Shown here piece by piece: positions 56,311 through 64,000 of a DNA stretch of 64,000 nucleotides. The notes under the pieces were generated by a model. The model saw only the letters and a list, made by a program, of their open reading frames with translations, made no database searches and was not told the DNA's origin. The position numbers and the translations under genes were made by a program. Within the stretch, counting starts at the first letter, position 1. Each line of letters opens with the position of its first letter. The DNA is from an uncultured Alphaproteobacteria bacterium (GTDB lineage Bacteria; Pseudomonadota; Alphaproteobacteria; HIMB59; GCA-002718135), in the NCBI GenBank assembly GCA_902621855.1, contig CACNNQ010000001.1, positions 62,001 through 126,000 on the forward strand, read 5' to 3'.

Positions 56311-56879
56311 TAATTTTTTGCTTTTTCAATATAGCTACCATCATAAGTACTGACAACAATTTCATCATTTGTAGAAATAAATTGAGGAACGGTAGTTTTA
56401 ATTCCTCTTTCTAATGTAGCAGGTTTGTATGAAGAAGCTGCTGTTTGACCTTTAACTACACCTTCTGTTTCAACAACTTTTAATTTTATACTATCTGGCA
56501 GTATTAAACCGACAGCCTTTTCATTATAAAACTGCAAGTTTACATCATCATTTTCTATAAGAAACTTAGATTGATCATTTGCAATTATGTCTGAACCTAA
56601 TTCTATTTGTTCATAAGTTTGTTTATCCATAAAAATATAATTTTGACCATCGTAATATAAATATTGAAATTCTTTCTCATCTAATATTGCTCTTTCAATT
56701 GACTCAGATGATCTAAATCTTGTGTTAGTTTTTGTGCCTTCTTTAATTTCTTTAAGCTCAACTTGAATGTATGCCCCACCTTTACCTGGTTGTGTATGTT
56801 GAGTTTTTAAAACTCTCCATAATTTGTTATCAATTTCAAGAATGTTACCTATTTTAATTTCATTGCCATCAATTTTCAT
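56310..56879 (-). CDS. efp: Elongation factor P
   Basis: 189 residues with three OB-like domains. The loop TQHTQPGKGGAYIQV (residues 26-40) carries the lysine (Lys33) that is usually modified, with a PGKGGA context. The C-terminal VVETEGVVKGQTAASSYKPATLE and a terminal GxYIEKAKN are typical. EF-P relieves ribosome stalling at polyproline. No EpmA/EarP partner is in the window, so its modification state is unknown. It overlaps suhB by a single base and follows the small unknown gene by 15 nt. Confidence 0.96.
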   Translation of the reverse strand: MKIDGNEIKIGNILEIDNKLWRVLKTQHTQPGKGGAYIQVELKEIKEGTKTNTRFRSSESIERAILDEKEFQYLYYDGQNYIFMDKQTYEQIELGSDIIANDQSKFLIENDDVNLQFYNEKAVGLILPDSIKLKVVETEGVVKGQTAASSYKPATLERGIKTTVPQFISTNDEIVVSTYDGSYIEKAKN

Positions 56880-56894
56880 ATTTGAATAATTTAA

Positions 56895-57260
56895 TTATTT
56901 TTTTGTAAGTCTTACTACATCAAAACCAGGATTTAATAAAACTTTATTTTTTTTTGCTATTTGATTTATCTTATCTAAAATGACTTTGTTTGATCTTAGT
57001 TTTAAATAATCGATATCTTCTTCTAAAATTAAAATTGATAAACCATAATCAGTTCCACCATCAACATAGAACTTAATATTGTATTTATTATATTTCTTTT
57101 TTATTATTTGAATAAAGGATCTTAACCATTCTATTCCAAATCCAGTAATTAAATAGTTTTTAATAAAAATTATTAAAATATCTTTTTTTTTAATTTTTAC
57201 CTTAATTATTTCTTCAACTTCTGAATATGTACTAATAGCAAAACATTTTTTTGTTATCAC
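56895..57260 (-). CDS. Small conserved protein between efp and gap, function unknown
   Basis: 121 residues, not recognised with certainty. The pattern of alternating hydrophobic strands followed by a YVDGGTDYGLSILILEEDIDYLKLRSNKVI segment (about 63-92, quoted by parts YVDGGTDYGLSI and DIDYLKLRS) and IAKKNKVLLNPGFD recalls a small alphaproteobacterial hypothetical protein next to glycolytic genes. The fold could be a degenerate alpha/beta type. It overlaps gap by 1 nt, suggesting co-expression with gap and efp. No active-site motif is visible. Confidence 0.55.
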   Translation of the reverse strand: MITKKCFAISTYSEVEEIIKVKIKKKDILIIFIKNYLITGFGIEWLRSFIQIIKKKYNKYNIKFYVDGGTDYGLSILILEEDIDYLKLRSNKVILDKINQIAKKNKVLLNPGFDVVRLTKK

Positions 57261-58264
57261 TATATAAATTTTCTTAAATCAAGTGTCGTATCTATCATCC
57301 TATTTGAAAATCCCCATTCGTTATCATACCAAGATAATACTCTGCAGAATTTATCCTTTACAACTTGTGTTTGACTCATATCAAATACGGAACTACTAGA
57401 ATTATGATTAAAATCAATTGAAACAAGAGGTAATGAATTTGTGGTTAATACTCCTTTTAATTTTTTAGTTTTTGATGCTTGAATAACTATTGAATTAATT
57501 TTTTCTGGGCTAGTTTTTTTCTTACTTACAAATGTAAGATCTATAAGTGATACATTAGGAGTAGGTACTCGAATAGCTGTTCCATCTAGTTTACCTTTTA
57601 ATTTTGGTAACACTAAACTCAAAGCCTTTGCCGCTCCAGTAGAAGTCGGTATCATTGACTCAGCTGCAGCCCTTGCTCTTCTAAAGTCAGAATGGGTTTG
57701 ATCTACAGTTCTTTGATCACCCGTGTAACTGTGAATTGTTGTCATGAAACCACTTTCAATTCCTAAATTTTCATCAAGAACCATAGCTAAAGGAGCAAGA
57801 CAGTTAGTAGTGCAAGATCCGTTTGAAATTACGTTATGATTTTTTTTAATGGTATCGTTATTCACACCTTGAACAATTGTGGCATCTACATTTGAAGCTG
57901 GAGCTGAAATGATAACTTTTTTTGCTCCTGCATTTAAATGAGAAATCGCCTTTTCTTTTGAAGTAAAAACACCACTACATTCAAGAACAACATCTACCTT
58001 GAGTGATTTCCAAGGAAGGTTATTTGGATCTCTTGTGGAATAAAAATTAATTTTATGTTTACCAATTTTTAATCCATTTTTGATTGAACTAATCTCATCT
58101 TTAAGAATACCGTGTACACTGTCATATTTAAGTAAGTGAGCACTGCTCTCAACACTTCCAAGTTCATTAATAGCTACAATATTAATATCTTTAGGATTTT
58201 TTTCTAACAAAGCTCTTAAAACAAGTTTTCCAATTCTTCCAAATCCATTTATTGCAACTTTCAT
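57260..58264 (-). CDS. gap: Glyceraldehyde-3-phosphate dehydrogenase
   Basis: 334 residues. The NAD-binding start is VAINGFGRIGKLVLRAL (residues 3-19), followed by the catalytic SNGSCTTNCLAPLA (about 145-158, active Cys and following Cys) and HSYTGDQRTVDQ and WYDNEWGFSNRM at the C-terminus. It interconverts glyceraldehyde-3-phosphate and 1,3-bisphosphoglycerate. The residue after AIN is Glu rather than the usual Asp at the NAD-discriminating position, a small change. It sits 11 nt after tkt and overlaps the small unknown gene by 1 nt. Confidence 0.97.
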   Translation of the reverse strand: MKVAINGFGRIGKLVLRALLEKNPKDINIVAINELGSVESSAHLLKYDSVHGILKDEISSIKNGLKIGKHKINFYSTRDPNNLPWKSLKVDVVLECSGVFTSKEKAISHLNAGAKKVIISAPASNVDATIVQGVNNDTIKKNHNVISNGSCTTNCLAPLAMVLDENLGIESGFMTTIHSYTGDQRTVDQTHSDFRRARAAAESMIPTSTGAAKALSLVLPKLKGKLDGTAIRVPTPNVSLIDLTFVSKKKTSPEKINSIVIQASKTKKLKGVLTTNSLPLVSIDFNHNSSSSVFDMSQTQVVKDKFCRVLSWYDNEWGFSNRMIDTTLDLRKFI

Positions 58265-58275
58265 ATTTCTCCTTT

Positions 58276-60252
58276 TTATAAAGTTTTAATTATTTTTTCA
58301 ATTAAGTAATCATCTGTTATCTTAAAGTGCTCATATAAATCTTTGTATGGACCACTTTCGCCAAAAGTTGACATACCAACAAAATTTCCATTTTTAATAT
58401 ATTTTTCCCAACCATTTATTATTCCAGCCTCAATAGCAAAAATAGGTTTATTTCCTAAAATTTCATTTTTATAACCATCATCATTTTTCTCAAACAATTC
58501 AAATGAGGACATACTTACAACTCTTACCTTTAAATTATTGTTTTCAAAAAGTTTATTTGATGCAGAGCAAGCAATCTCAACTTCAGAACCAGAAGATAAA
58601 ATTGTTGCATCATATTCTTTAAAATCTCTAATTCTATAAGCGCCTTTATTTACAAGATTTTCTTTTCGATTATCTTTTTGTAACATTGGTAGATTTTGTC
58701 TTGTTAAAACTAAAATTGTTGGTCCAGTATTGTTTATTGCACATTCCCATGCTTCTATAGTTTCAATAATATCGCAAGGTCTTATGACTGTTAAATTTGG
58801 TATAGATCTTAAAGATGCAAGATGTTCAACTGGTTGATGGGTTGGTCCATCTTCTCCTAATCCAATTGAATCATGTGTCATTACATAAATAACTGGTACA
58901 TTCATAATAGCTGATAACCTAATTGAAGGTCTGCAATAATCGGTGAATACTAAAAATGTTCCTCCATATGGAATTAAACCTTTATGCAAAGCAATGCCAT
59001 TCATTATCCCAGCCATTCCATGTTCTCTGATGCCGTAATGAATATAATTTCCATTAAAATTATCAGATGTAATTACATTCATATCTTTTGCCTTAGTGTT
59101 ATTTGAACCAGTAAGATCAGCAGATCCACCAATAAGATTTTTTTGATAGTTTGATATTAAATTTAACGTTAGCTCACTCGATTTTCTTGAAGCACAATTT
59201 GTTTTGTCATTAAAATGCTCAGATTTTAATTCACTAAGTTTTTCTGGAATTTGATGATCAATTTTTTGATCAAAACTATCTTTAAAATTTTTACTTTCAA
59301 TTAATTCTTTGTTTTTTGATAACCATGAATTTCTTGATTCTTCATTTCTTTTATAGAAACTTCTCCACTCACGTATTAAGTCATCTGGAATTTCAAACGG
59401 CGAATAATTCCATTCTAATTTTTTTCTCGTTAAACTAATTTCATCTTCACCAAGAGGTGAGCCATGTGATGAAGCTGAACCCTCTTTGTTAGGAGATCCG
59501 AAACCAATTTTAGTTTTACAAGATATAATTGTTGGAGCATCACTTTTTTTTGCTTGAATTATAGCTTGATCAATTTCCTCATATTTATGACCATCTATTT
59601 CAATTATATTCCAATTATAAGCTTCAAATCTTTTTTTCACATTGTCTGAAACTGAGAGATCTGTTGATCCATCTATTGAAATAGAGTTATTATCGAAAAA
59701 CATAATAAGTTTATTTAATTTCAAATGTCCTGCGAGACTACACACTTCATGACTTAAACCTTCCATTAAACATCCATCTCCAGCAAAAACATAAGTGTAA
59801 TGATCAAATACTTCTTTTCCATAATTATTTGATAATTTTTTTTCCGCTAGCGCCATTCCAACTGCATTTGCTAAACCTTGAGACAAAGGTCCAGTAGTTG
59901 TTTCTATCCCTTCTGCACTTCCGTATTCTGGGTGACCTGCAGTTTTATTATGTAATTGTCTGAAATTTTTAATTTGATTAATATCAATGTCTTTATATCC
60001 TGTTAGATATAAACAAGAGTACAAAAGCATTGAGCCATGCCCATTTGAAATAATTAATCTATCTCTATCAATCCAGCCCGGATCATTTGGATCAAACTTT
60101 AAATGATTTTTATAGAGAACTGTTGCGATGTCAGCCATACCCATAGGCATACCAGGATGACCAGATTTTGCTTTTTCCACTGCATCCATTGATAAAAATC
60201 TAATACAATTTGATAATTGCCTTAGATTGTTGATATTATTTAAATTATTCAA
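58276..60252 (-). CDS. tkt: Transketolase
   Basis: 658 residues, standard size. The thiamine diphosphate motif GDGCLMEGLSHEV ... FFDNN (about 152-186) is intact, plus the N-terminal SGHPGMPMG (about 31-39) and the C-terminal FLVFTDYCRPSIRLSAIM and HDSIGLGEDGPTHQPVEHL (about 460-478) of the pyrimidine domain. It moves two-carbon units in the pentose phosphate pathway and could help sugar use here. It lies upstream of gap (11-nt gap) in a glycolytic/pentose operon. The 85-bp gap to the divergent DUF4164-like gene likely holds both promoters. Confidence 0.97.
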   Translation of the reverse strand: MNNLNNINNLRQLSNCIRFLSMDAVEKAKSGHPGMPMGMADIATVLYKNHLKFDPNDPGWIDRDRLIISNGHGSMLLYSCLYLTGYKDIDINQIKNFRQLHNKTAGHPEYGSAEGIETTTGPLSQGLANAVGMALAEKKLSNNYGKEVFDHYTYVFAGDGCLMEGLSHEVCSLAGHLKLNKLIMFFDNNSISIDGSTDLSVSDNVKKRFEAYNWNIIEIDGHKYEEIDQAIIQAKKSDAPTIISCKTKIGFGSPNKEGSASSHGSPLGEDEISLTRKKLEWNYSPFEIPDDLIREWRSFYKRNEESRNSWLSKNKELIESKNFKDSFDQKIDHQIPEKLSELKSEHFNDKTNCASRKSSELTLNLISNYQKNLIGGSADLTGSNNTKAKDMNVITSDNFNGNYIHYGIREHGMAGIMNGIALHKGLIPYGGTFLVFTDYCRPSIRLSAIMNVPVIYVMTHDSIGLGEDGPTHQPVEHLASLRSIPNLTVIRPCDIIETIEAWECAINNTGPTILVLTRQNLPMLQKDNRKENLVNKGAYRIRDFKEYDATILSSGSEVEIACSASNKLFENNNLKVRVVSMSSFELFEKNDDGYKNEILGNKPIFAIEAGIINGWEKYIKNGNFVGMSTFGESGPYKDLYEHFKITDDYLIEKIIKTL

Positions 60253-60337
60253 ATACTTACCTTTATGGTTGATATAAAATTATTTAATATGGGTTCATTA
60301 CAGTGACAATTATAAAATTACAAACTATAAAATTATA

Positions 60338-60526
60338 ATGGAAATACAAAAAAAAATTACAGTTCTAAGCGAAAACTTAAATAATCTAAGATCAGCTTTA
60401 GAAGATTTCATGGATCATCATATTTCCAAAAAAGAAAAAATTAAAAATCTTGAAAATGAAATTAAAAATTTACGAAAACAAATGTCCGAGTATATTGATG
60501 AATTGGAACTTCTAATTAAGAAATAA
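60338..60526 (+). CDS. Small coiled-coil protein, DUF4164-like
   Basis: 62 residues that are almost entirely one coiled coil, for example KITVLSENLNNLRSAL and KIKNLENEIKNLRKQMSEYI. Placement just upstream of zapA and a cyclo-ligase matches the alphaproteobacterial DUF4164 gene. It may assist FtsZ-ring assembly with ZapA, but function is unproven. It ends 2 nt before zapA, in the same operon. No other motif can be seen in so short a protein. Confidence 0.6.
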   Translation: MEIQKKITVLSENLNNLRSALEDFMDHHISKKEKIKNLENEIKNLRKQMSEYIDELELLIKK

Positions 60527-60528
60527 CT

Positions 60529-60948
60529 ATGCCTTTTTATAAGTCAAAAATTTTAAACAGAGAAATATCATTAGAATATGAAAAAAAAGATGAAAAAAAA
60601 ATAATAGACTCAATAAATTTAATTAATGAAAAAATTGATGATAAATTACAAAATCCAAAATATTCTAATGGAAAAATAAGTGATACTATATTGTTATCAC
60701 TTCTCTCCATTGAGCTTCAAGCAGAGCTTTCAGAAAAATTAAATATAGAAAGAAGTTCAGAAGTAAATGAAGCCAAGAATGAAGAATATCTGAAGAACAA
60801 TTTAGAACTTAAAGACAAAATACTAAAACTACAAAAAGAAAAAAAAATTTTAGAAAATGAAAAATTAAAATTAGATCAAGAATTTGATGAAATAAATAAA
60901 AAAGTAGAGGGTTTAATTGATATAATAAAGAATTCTTATTATGAATAA
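60529..60948 (+). CDS. zapA: Cell division protein ZapA-like
   Basis: 139 residues. The N-terminal 60 residues fit the ZapA globular head (KILNREISLEYEKKDEKKIIDSINLINEKIDDKL), and the rest is a long C-terminal coiled coil (about 80-130), longer than the compact E. coli form. ZapA binds and bundles FtsZ at the septum. The match is weak at sequence level; the location between DUF4164-like and 5-formyl-THF cyclo-ligase genes supports it. It overlaps the cyclo-ligase start by 8 nt. Confidence 0.7.
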   Translation: MPFYKSKILNREISLEYEKKDEKKIIDSINLINEKIDDKLQNPKYSNGKISDTILLSLLSIELQAELSEKLNIERSSEVNEAKNEEYLKNNLELKDKILKLQKEKKILENEKLKLDQEFDEINKKVEGLIDIIKNSYYE

Positions 60949-61522
60949 TATTAAAGATGAAAAATCAATTATCAGAAAAAAACAAAAAATTATAAGAGAT
61001 AAGATTTTTAATAACAAACCATCTCATTTTGATATATCTTTGTTTAATGAATTTTTTGAAAAAATTAACTTTCAAGAAATCAATATAGTATCAAGTTTTA
61101 TTTCTATAAATTCTGAGATAAATACAAGAGAGCTTAATAATCTTATCTTTATTAAAAATAAAATTTTATGTCTTCCTGTAATTGAGAAAAAAAATAGTCA
61201 TTTAATCTTTAAACAATTTAAGAGTGAAGAGAATTTTGTAAAAGGACATATGAATATATCAGAGCCTCAAAATAATAATAAAATTTTAAATCCTGAATTA
61301 ATTTTTGTACCTTGTTTAGCTTTTGATCATAAAGGAAATAGATTAGGTTATGGAGGAGGTTATTATGACAGGACTTTTGCTTATTTAAATAAAATTAATC
61401 ACAAATTCATCTCTGTTGCATATGCATATGAAGAACAAAAGTTAGATTATATACCCATAGACAAATTTGATTTTAAAGTGGATTATGTTATTACTGAAAA
61501 AAATTTATATAGTTTTCAATGA
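60941..61522 (+). CDS. ygfA: 5-formyltetrahydrofolate cyclo-ligase
   Basis: 193 residues. The family C-terminal motif VPCLAFDHKGNRLGYGGGYYDRTFA (about 126-150; GYGGGYYDR is the hallmark) and an N-terminal KSIIRKKQKIIRDK lysine-rich start are clear. It removes 5-formyl-THF by conversion to methenyl-THF and so fits the C1-folate traffic of this genome. Starts 8 nt inside zapA and ends overlapping the next gene by 4 nt. The 6S RNA often found before this gene in related bacteria has no space here. Confidence 0.92.
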   Translation: MNNIKDEKSIIRKKQKIIRDKIFNNKPSHFDISLFNEFFEKINFQEINIVSSFISINSEINTRELNNLIFIKNKILCLPVIEKKNSHLIFKQFKSEENFVKGHMNISEPQNNNKILNPELIFVPCLAFDHKGNRLGYGGGYYDRTFAYLNKINHKFISVAYAYEEQKLDYIPIDKFDFKVDYVITEKNLYSFQ

Positions 61523-62310
61523 AAATTCTTTTTATAGGTGATATTGTCGGTAAGGCGTCACGAAAAAAAATTAAAGAAATTATCCCAACACTCAAATCTA
61601 AATATAATACAGACATGATTATTGCTAATGGTGAGAATGCTACTTCTGGTTATGGACTTTCAAAAAAGGATGCAGAAGAATTATTTTCTTATGGATTGGA
61701 TCTAATTACACTTGGGAATCATGCATGGGATCAAAGAGATATGCTTTCTTATATTGAAGAAAATCCAAAAATAATCAGAGCTTTGAACTATCCTGATGGG
61801 GTTCCTGGAAAAGGATATTATAAGCTTGAACTTTTAAATGGAAAAAAAATTATAGTAGTACAAGTAATGCTCAGATTATTTATGAATTTATCATTAGATG
61901 ATCCCTTTAAGGGCATAATTGAATTTCTTCAAAAAGAGAAGTTAGGCAGTACATGTGATGCGATAATTATTGATATGCATGGTGAAGCAACTTCTGAAAA
62001 AAAGGCATTTGGATATTATGTTGATGGAAAAGTTACAGCAGTTTTAGGCACACATACTCATGTGCCAACGGCAGACAGTGTTATTTTACCTAAAGGTACA
62101 GCTTATCAAACAGATGTTGGGATGTCAGGTGATTATAATTCAATAATTGGTTTTGATATAAATAATCCAATACATGGATTTGTTAAGGGGTACAGGGCAG
62201 AAGGTAGATTTACACCTGCTACTGAAAACATAACAGTATGCGGGGCTTTAATAGAGATTGATACTAATACTGGTTTAGCTAAAAATATCACCCCAATTCA
62301 AGAGACATAA
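61519..62310 (+). CDS. YmdB-like metallophosphoesterase (TIGR00282 family)
   Basis: 263 residues. Metal-binding motifs are FIGDIVGKASRK (5-16), ANGENAT (36-42), TLGNHAWD (65-72) and GTHTHVPTADS (about 177-187). The family members act as 2',3'-cyclic nucleotide phosphodiesterases in some bacteria. The ATGA overlap with ygfA (4 nt) marks it as part of the zapA operon. It is followed by 79 bp of non-coding DNA and then yebC. Confidence 0.92.
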   Translation: MKILFIGDIVGKASRKKIKEIIPTLKSKYNTDMIIANGENATSGYGLSKKDAEELFSYGLDLITLGNHAWDQRDMLSYIEENPKIIRALNYPDGVPGKGYYKLELLNGKKIIVVQVMLRLFMNLSLDDPFKGIIEFLQKEKLGSTCDAIIIDMHGEATSEKKAFGYYVDGKVTAVLGTHTHVPTADSVILPKGTAYQTDVGMSGDYNSIIGFDINNPIHGFVKGYRAEGRFTPATENITVCGALIEIDTNTGLAKNITPIQET

Positions 62311-62389
62311 TTTACATATATTAGACACATTTACCTAATATTTTATATCTTTACTAACATCGGATTAAATATTTATAAATCTAATCGAA

Positions 62390-63142
62390 ATGGCAGGGCA
62401 CTCGAAATTTAAAAATATTATGCACCGGAAAGGTGCTCAAGATAAAAAAAGAGCAAAAGTTTTCTCAAGACTTGGAAGAGAAATTTCTGTTGCTGTCAAA
62501 GTAGGAGGTGAAGATATTGAGAGTAATATTAGATTAAGATCTGCAATTACGTCGGCCAAGTCACTTAATATGCCAAAAGATAATATTGAGAGAGCAATAA
62601 AAAAAGGTAAAGGAAATGACCCGGATACTAATTATGAAGAAGTAAGATATGAAGGTTATGGACCTGATGGAGTAGCTATAATAGTAGAAGCTCTTACAAA
62701 TAACAAAAATCGTACCGCATCTGAAATCAGATCTACATTCAGTAAGTATGGAGGTAATCTTGGAGAGATCGGAAGTGTAAGTTTTGGTTTTGAAAGATTA
62801 GGGAATATTTCCTTAAATAGAAATTTAGTAAAAGAAGAAGATTTATTTGATTTTCTTTTAGAAAATGAAACCGACGATTATGATGTAAATGATGACGAGT
62901 ATATAATTTACTGTGATCAAAATAAACTTCATCAATTAAATGATAAAATCATTAAAACATATGGTCAAACTAATTATTCAAATCTTATATGGAAAAGTAA
63001 AAACTCTGTTAACATAGATAAAGAAACTGCAGATAAATTGTTTAAATTATTAGAAATATTAGAAGATAATGATGATGTTCAAGGCGTTTCATCTAACTTT
63101 GAAGTTGACGAAAACGTAATGTCATCCTTAACATCTCAATGA
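62390..63142 (+). CDS. yebC: YebC/PmpR family transcriptional regulator
   Basis: 250 residues, usual YebC length. The opening MAGHSKFKNIMHRKGAQDKK is nearly invariant in the family, and PKDNIERAIKKGKG (about 64-77) plus the YEGYGPDGVAIIVEALTDN-like stretch (about 86-104, with TNN here) and GGNLGEIGSVSFGFER (about 124-139) are conserved. YebC proteins bind DNA and ribosome-related targets and modulate expression. In alphaproteobacteria yebC is usually followed by ruvCAB; here a short nuclease gene and tolQ follow. Confidence 0.95.
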   Translation: MAGHSKFKNIMHRKGAQDKKRAKVFSRLGREISVAVKVGGEDIESNIRLRSAITSAKSLNMPKDNIERAIKKGKGNDPDTNYEEVRYEGYGPDGVAIIVEALTNNKNRTASEIRSTFSKYGGNLGEIGSVSFGFERLGNISLNRNLVKEEDLFDFLLENETDDYDVNDDEYIIYCDQNKLHQLNDKIIKTYGQTNYSNLIWKSKNSVNIDKETADKLFKLLEILEDNDDVQGVSSNFEVDENVMSSLTSQ

Positions 63143-63152
63143 AAGGTAAAGA

Positions 63153-63446
63153 ATGCCAGATAAAGCTTGGAAAAAAAGAGAAAGAGACGTAGCAAACTAT
63201 TTCAATGGAAAAAGAACACCTTTGAGTGGCGGTAATGGGAAAGTCACTCGAGCAGATGTAATCCATGAAAATTTATTTATTGAATGTAAATTGAGAGCGA
63301 AACATACTGCGATATCATTATGGGATGATACAGCTAAATTAGCAAAAGAAGAAGGCAAAACACCTGTAATAGCTTTATGTGAAAAAAATAGACCTGGTTT
63401 TTGGGTTATGGTTCACAGTAGCGACTTAGAAAAAATAAAGAAGTAA
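63153..63446 (+). CDS. Small PD-(D/E)XK nuclease-like protein
   Basis: 97 residues. A PD-(D/E)XK-type site is visible: Asp35 in TRADVIHEN, then Glu44-Cys-Lys46 in LFIECKLR. KKRERDVANYF (7-17) supplies the expected N-terminal helix with Glu10, and the GGNGKVTRAD and GFWVMVHSSDLEK regions look like phage or chromosomal small endonuclease/resolvase-like proteins. It lies 10 nt after yebC and 3 nt before tolQ, the place of ruvCAB in many relatives. A Holliday-junction or branched-DNA role is an attractive guess without proof. Confidence 0.7.
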   Translation: MPDKAWKKRERDVANYFNGKRTPLSGGNGKVTRADVIHENLFIECKLRAKHTAISLWDDTAKLAKEEGKTPVIALCEKNRPGFWVMVHSSDLEKIKK

Positions 63447-63449
63447 TTT

Positions 63450-64000
63450 ATGTCGGATATTAGTAATATAGATATTGTTAGCGAAGCCCCGGACTTTTCT
63501 ATGTTTGGTTTGTTCATGCAAGCAGATATCGTTGTTAAGTCAGTAATAATTGTTTTAATTCTGGCGTCACTATACTCATGGAATGTGATAGTTAGTAAAA
63601 TTTTAAGAATGAGACAATTAAAAAAATTGGAGAGAGAATTTGAAGATATATTTTGGTCTGGCAATTCTTTTGAGGATCTATACGAAACATTGAATTTCAA
63701 TAAATCTGATCCTAAATCAAAAATTTTTTGTGCTGCAATACTAGAGTGGAAAAAAAGTAAGTCTCAATTTGATCAAAGTTCAAATTTGAATTTACTTAAA
63801 GATAGAATGCAAAGATCAATGACTGTCATTTTTAATAAAGAAAGTGAAAATGTAGAGAAGAATTTAACTTTTTTAGCAACAGCTGGATCTACCGCTCCTT
63901 TTATTGGTTTGTTTGGAACAGTTTGGGGAATAATGAATAGTTTTAAATCAATTGCTATCGCTCAAAACACTAATTTAGCTGTTGTTGCTCCTGGAATAGC
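63450..64000 (+). CDS. tolQ: TolQ (partial, continues beyond window)
   Basis: 183 codons of the N-terminal and central part. One membrane helix near residues 31-50 (VVKSVIIVLILASLYSW) is followed by a cytoplasmic domain and the MotA/TolQ/ExbB motif FLATAGSTAPFIGLFGTVWGIMNSFKSI at about 147-174 (quoted by parts: ATAGSTAPFIGLFGTVWGIM). TolQ forms the proton channel of the Tol-Pal system that maintains the outer membrane during division. It starts 3 nt after the nuclease gene, so expression is probably linked to it; tolR and others should follow. Confidence 0.95.
   Translation, partial: MSDISNIDIVSEAPDFSMFGLFMQADIVVKSVIIVLILASLYSWNVIVSKILRMRQLKKLEREFEDIFWSGNSFEDLYETLNFNKSDPKSKIFCAAILEWKKSKSQFDQSSNLNLLKDRMQRSMTVIFNKESENVEKNLTFLATAGSTAPFIGLFGTVWGIMNSFKSIAIAQNTNLAVVAPGI

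Overview
This window is very AT-rich, densely packed bacterial DNA from an alphaproteobacterium. Gene-family markers place it there: TrcR/DUF1013, DUF1192, a DUF4164-like protein next to ZapA, an alphaproteobacterial SH3 protein, heterotetrameric sarcosine oxidase soxBDAG, and ETF with ETF-quinone oxidoreductase. Low GC, short or overlapping gene junctions and methylated-amine catabolism suggest a streamlined marine lineage (SAR11-like or HIMB59/AEGEAN-169-like). That is inference; no 16S gene is present.

Layout. 1-3500: ligase-associated DNA repair set (exonuclease, Lhr-type helicase, PdeM phosphoesterase), with the exonuclease divergent from the other two. 3479-7076: minus-strand membrane and secreted proteins, including an FG-GAP/ASPIC-UnbV protein and a cysteine-rich orphan. 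7141-7965: PhyH-type dioxygenase. 8052-13189: sugar-uptake operon (binding protein, double ATPase, permease, xylose-dehydrogenase-like SDR, and an aberrant PanB homologue) behind a GntR-type palindrome, with an attenuator-like hairpin after the binding-protein gene. 13255-16476: tRNA-Gln, an SH3 protein, and a 2.4-kb insertion in tRNA-Arg(ACG) flanked by a duplicated tRNA 5' half. 16502-23924: GT61 glycosyltransferase, SppA, CIRCE-groESL, glutathione peroxidase, MscS, AI-2E exporter, RecX. 23958-30156: ABC-2 permease, argD-argF, a lipoprotein, TrkH, ApaG, an OmpA-type lipoprotein.

30308-48057 is the metabolic core. It holds a GcvT/DmdA-like methyltransferase, a dimethylglycine/sarcosine dehydrogenase in line with etfBA and ETF-quinone oxidoreductase, and a long minus-strand operon metF-fhs-soxBDAG. 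Together these genes could strip methyl groups from dimethylglycine and sarcosine, load them on tetrahydrofolate, send electrons to quinone, and recover energy from formyl-THF through formate-THF ligase.

48091-64000: TrhO, L33, a photolyase/lipid-modification operon (phrB, COG2907, DUF1365, cfa, DUF2878), TrcR, DUF1192, L31, suhB, efp, gap, tkt, DUF4164-like, ZapA, 5-formyl-THF cyclo-ligase, a YmdB-like phosphoesterase, YebC, a small PD-(D/E)XK nuclease where ruvCAB is usually found, and the start of tolQ.

The strongest candidates for something undescribed are the PanB-fold protein that has lost its metal ligands inside a sugar operon, the tRNA-Arg mini-element with paired tandem repeats, and the nuclease at the ruvCAB position.
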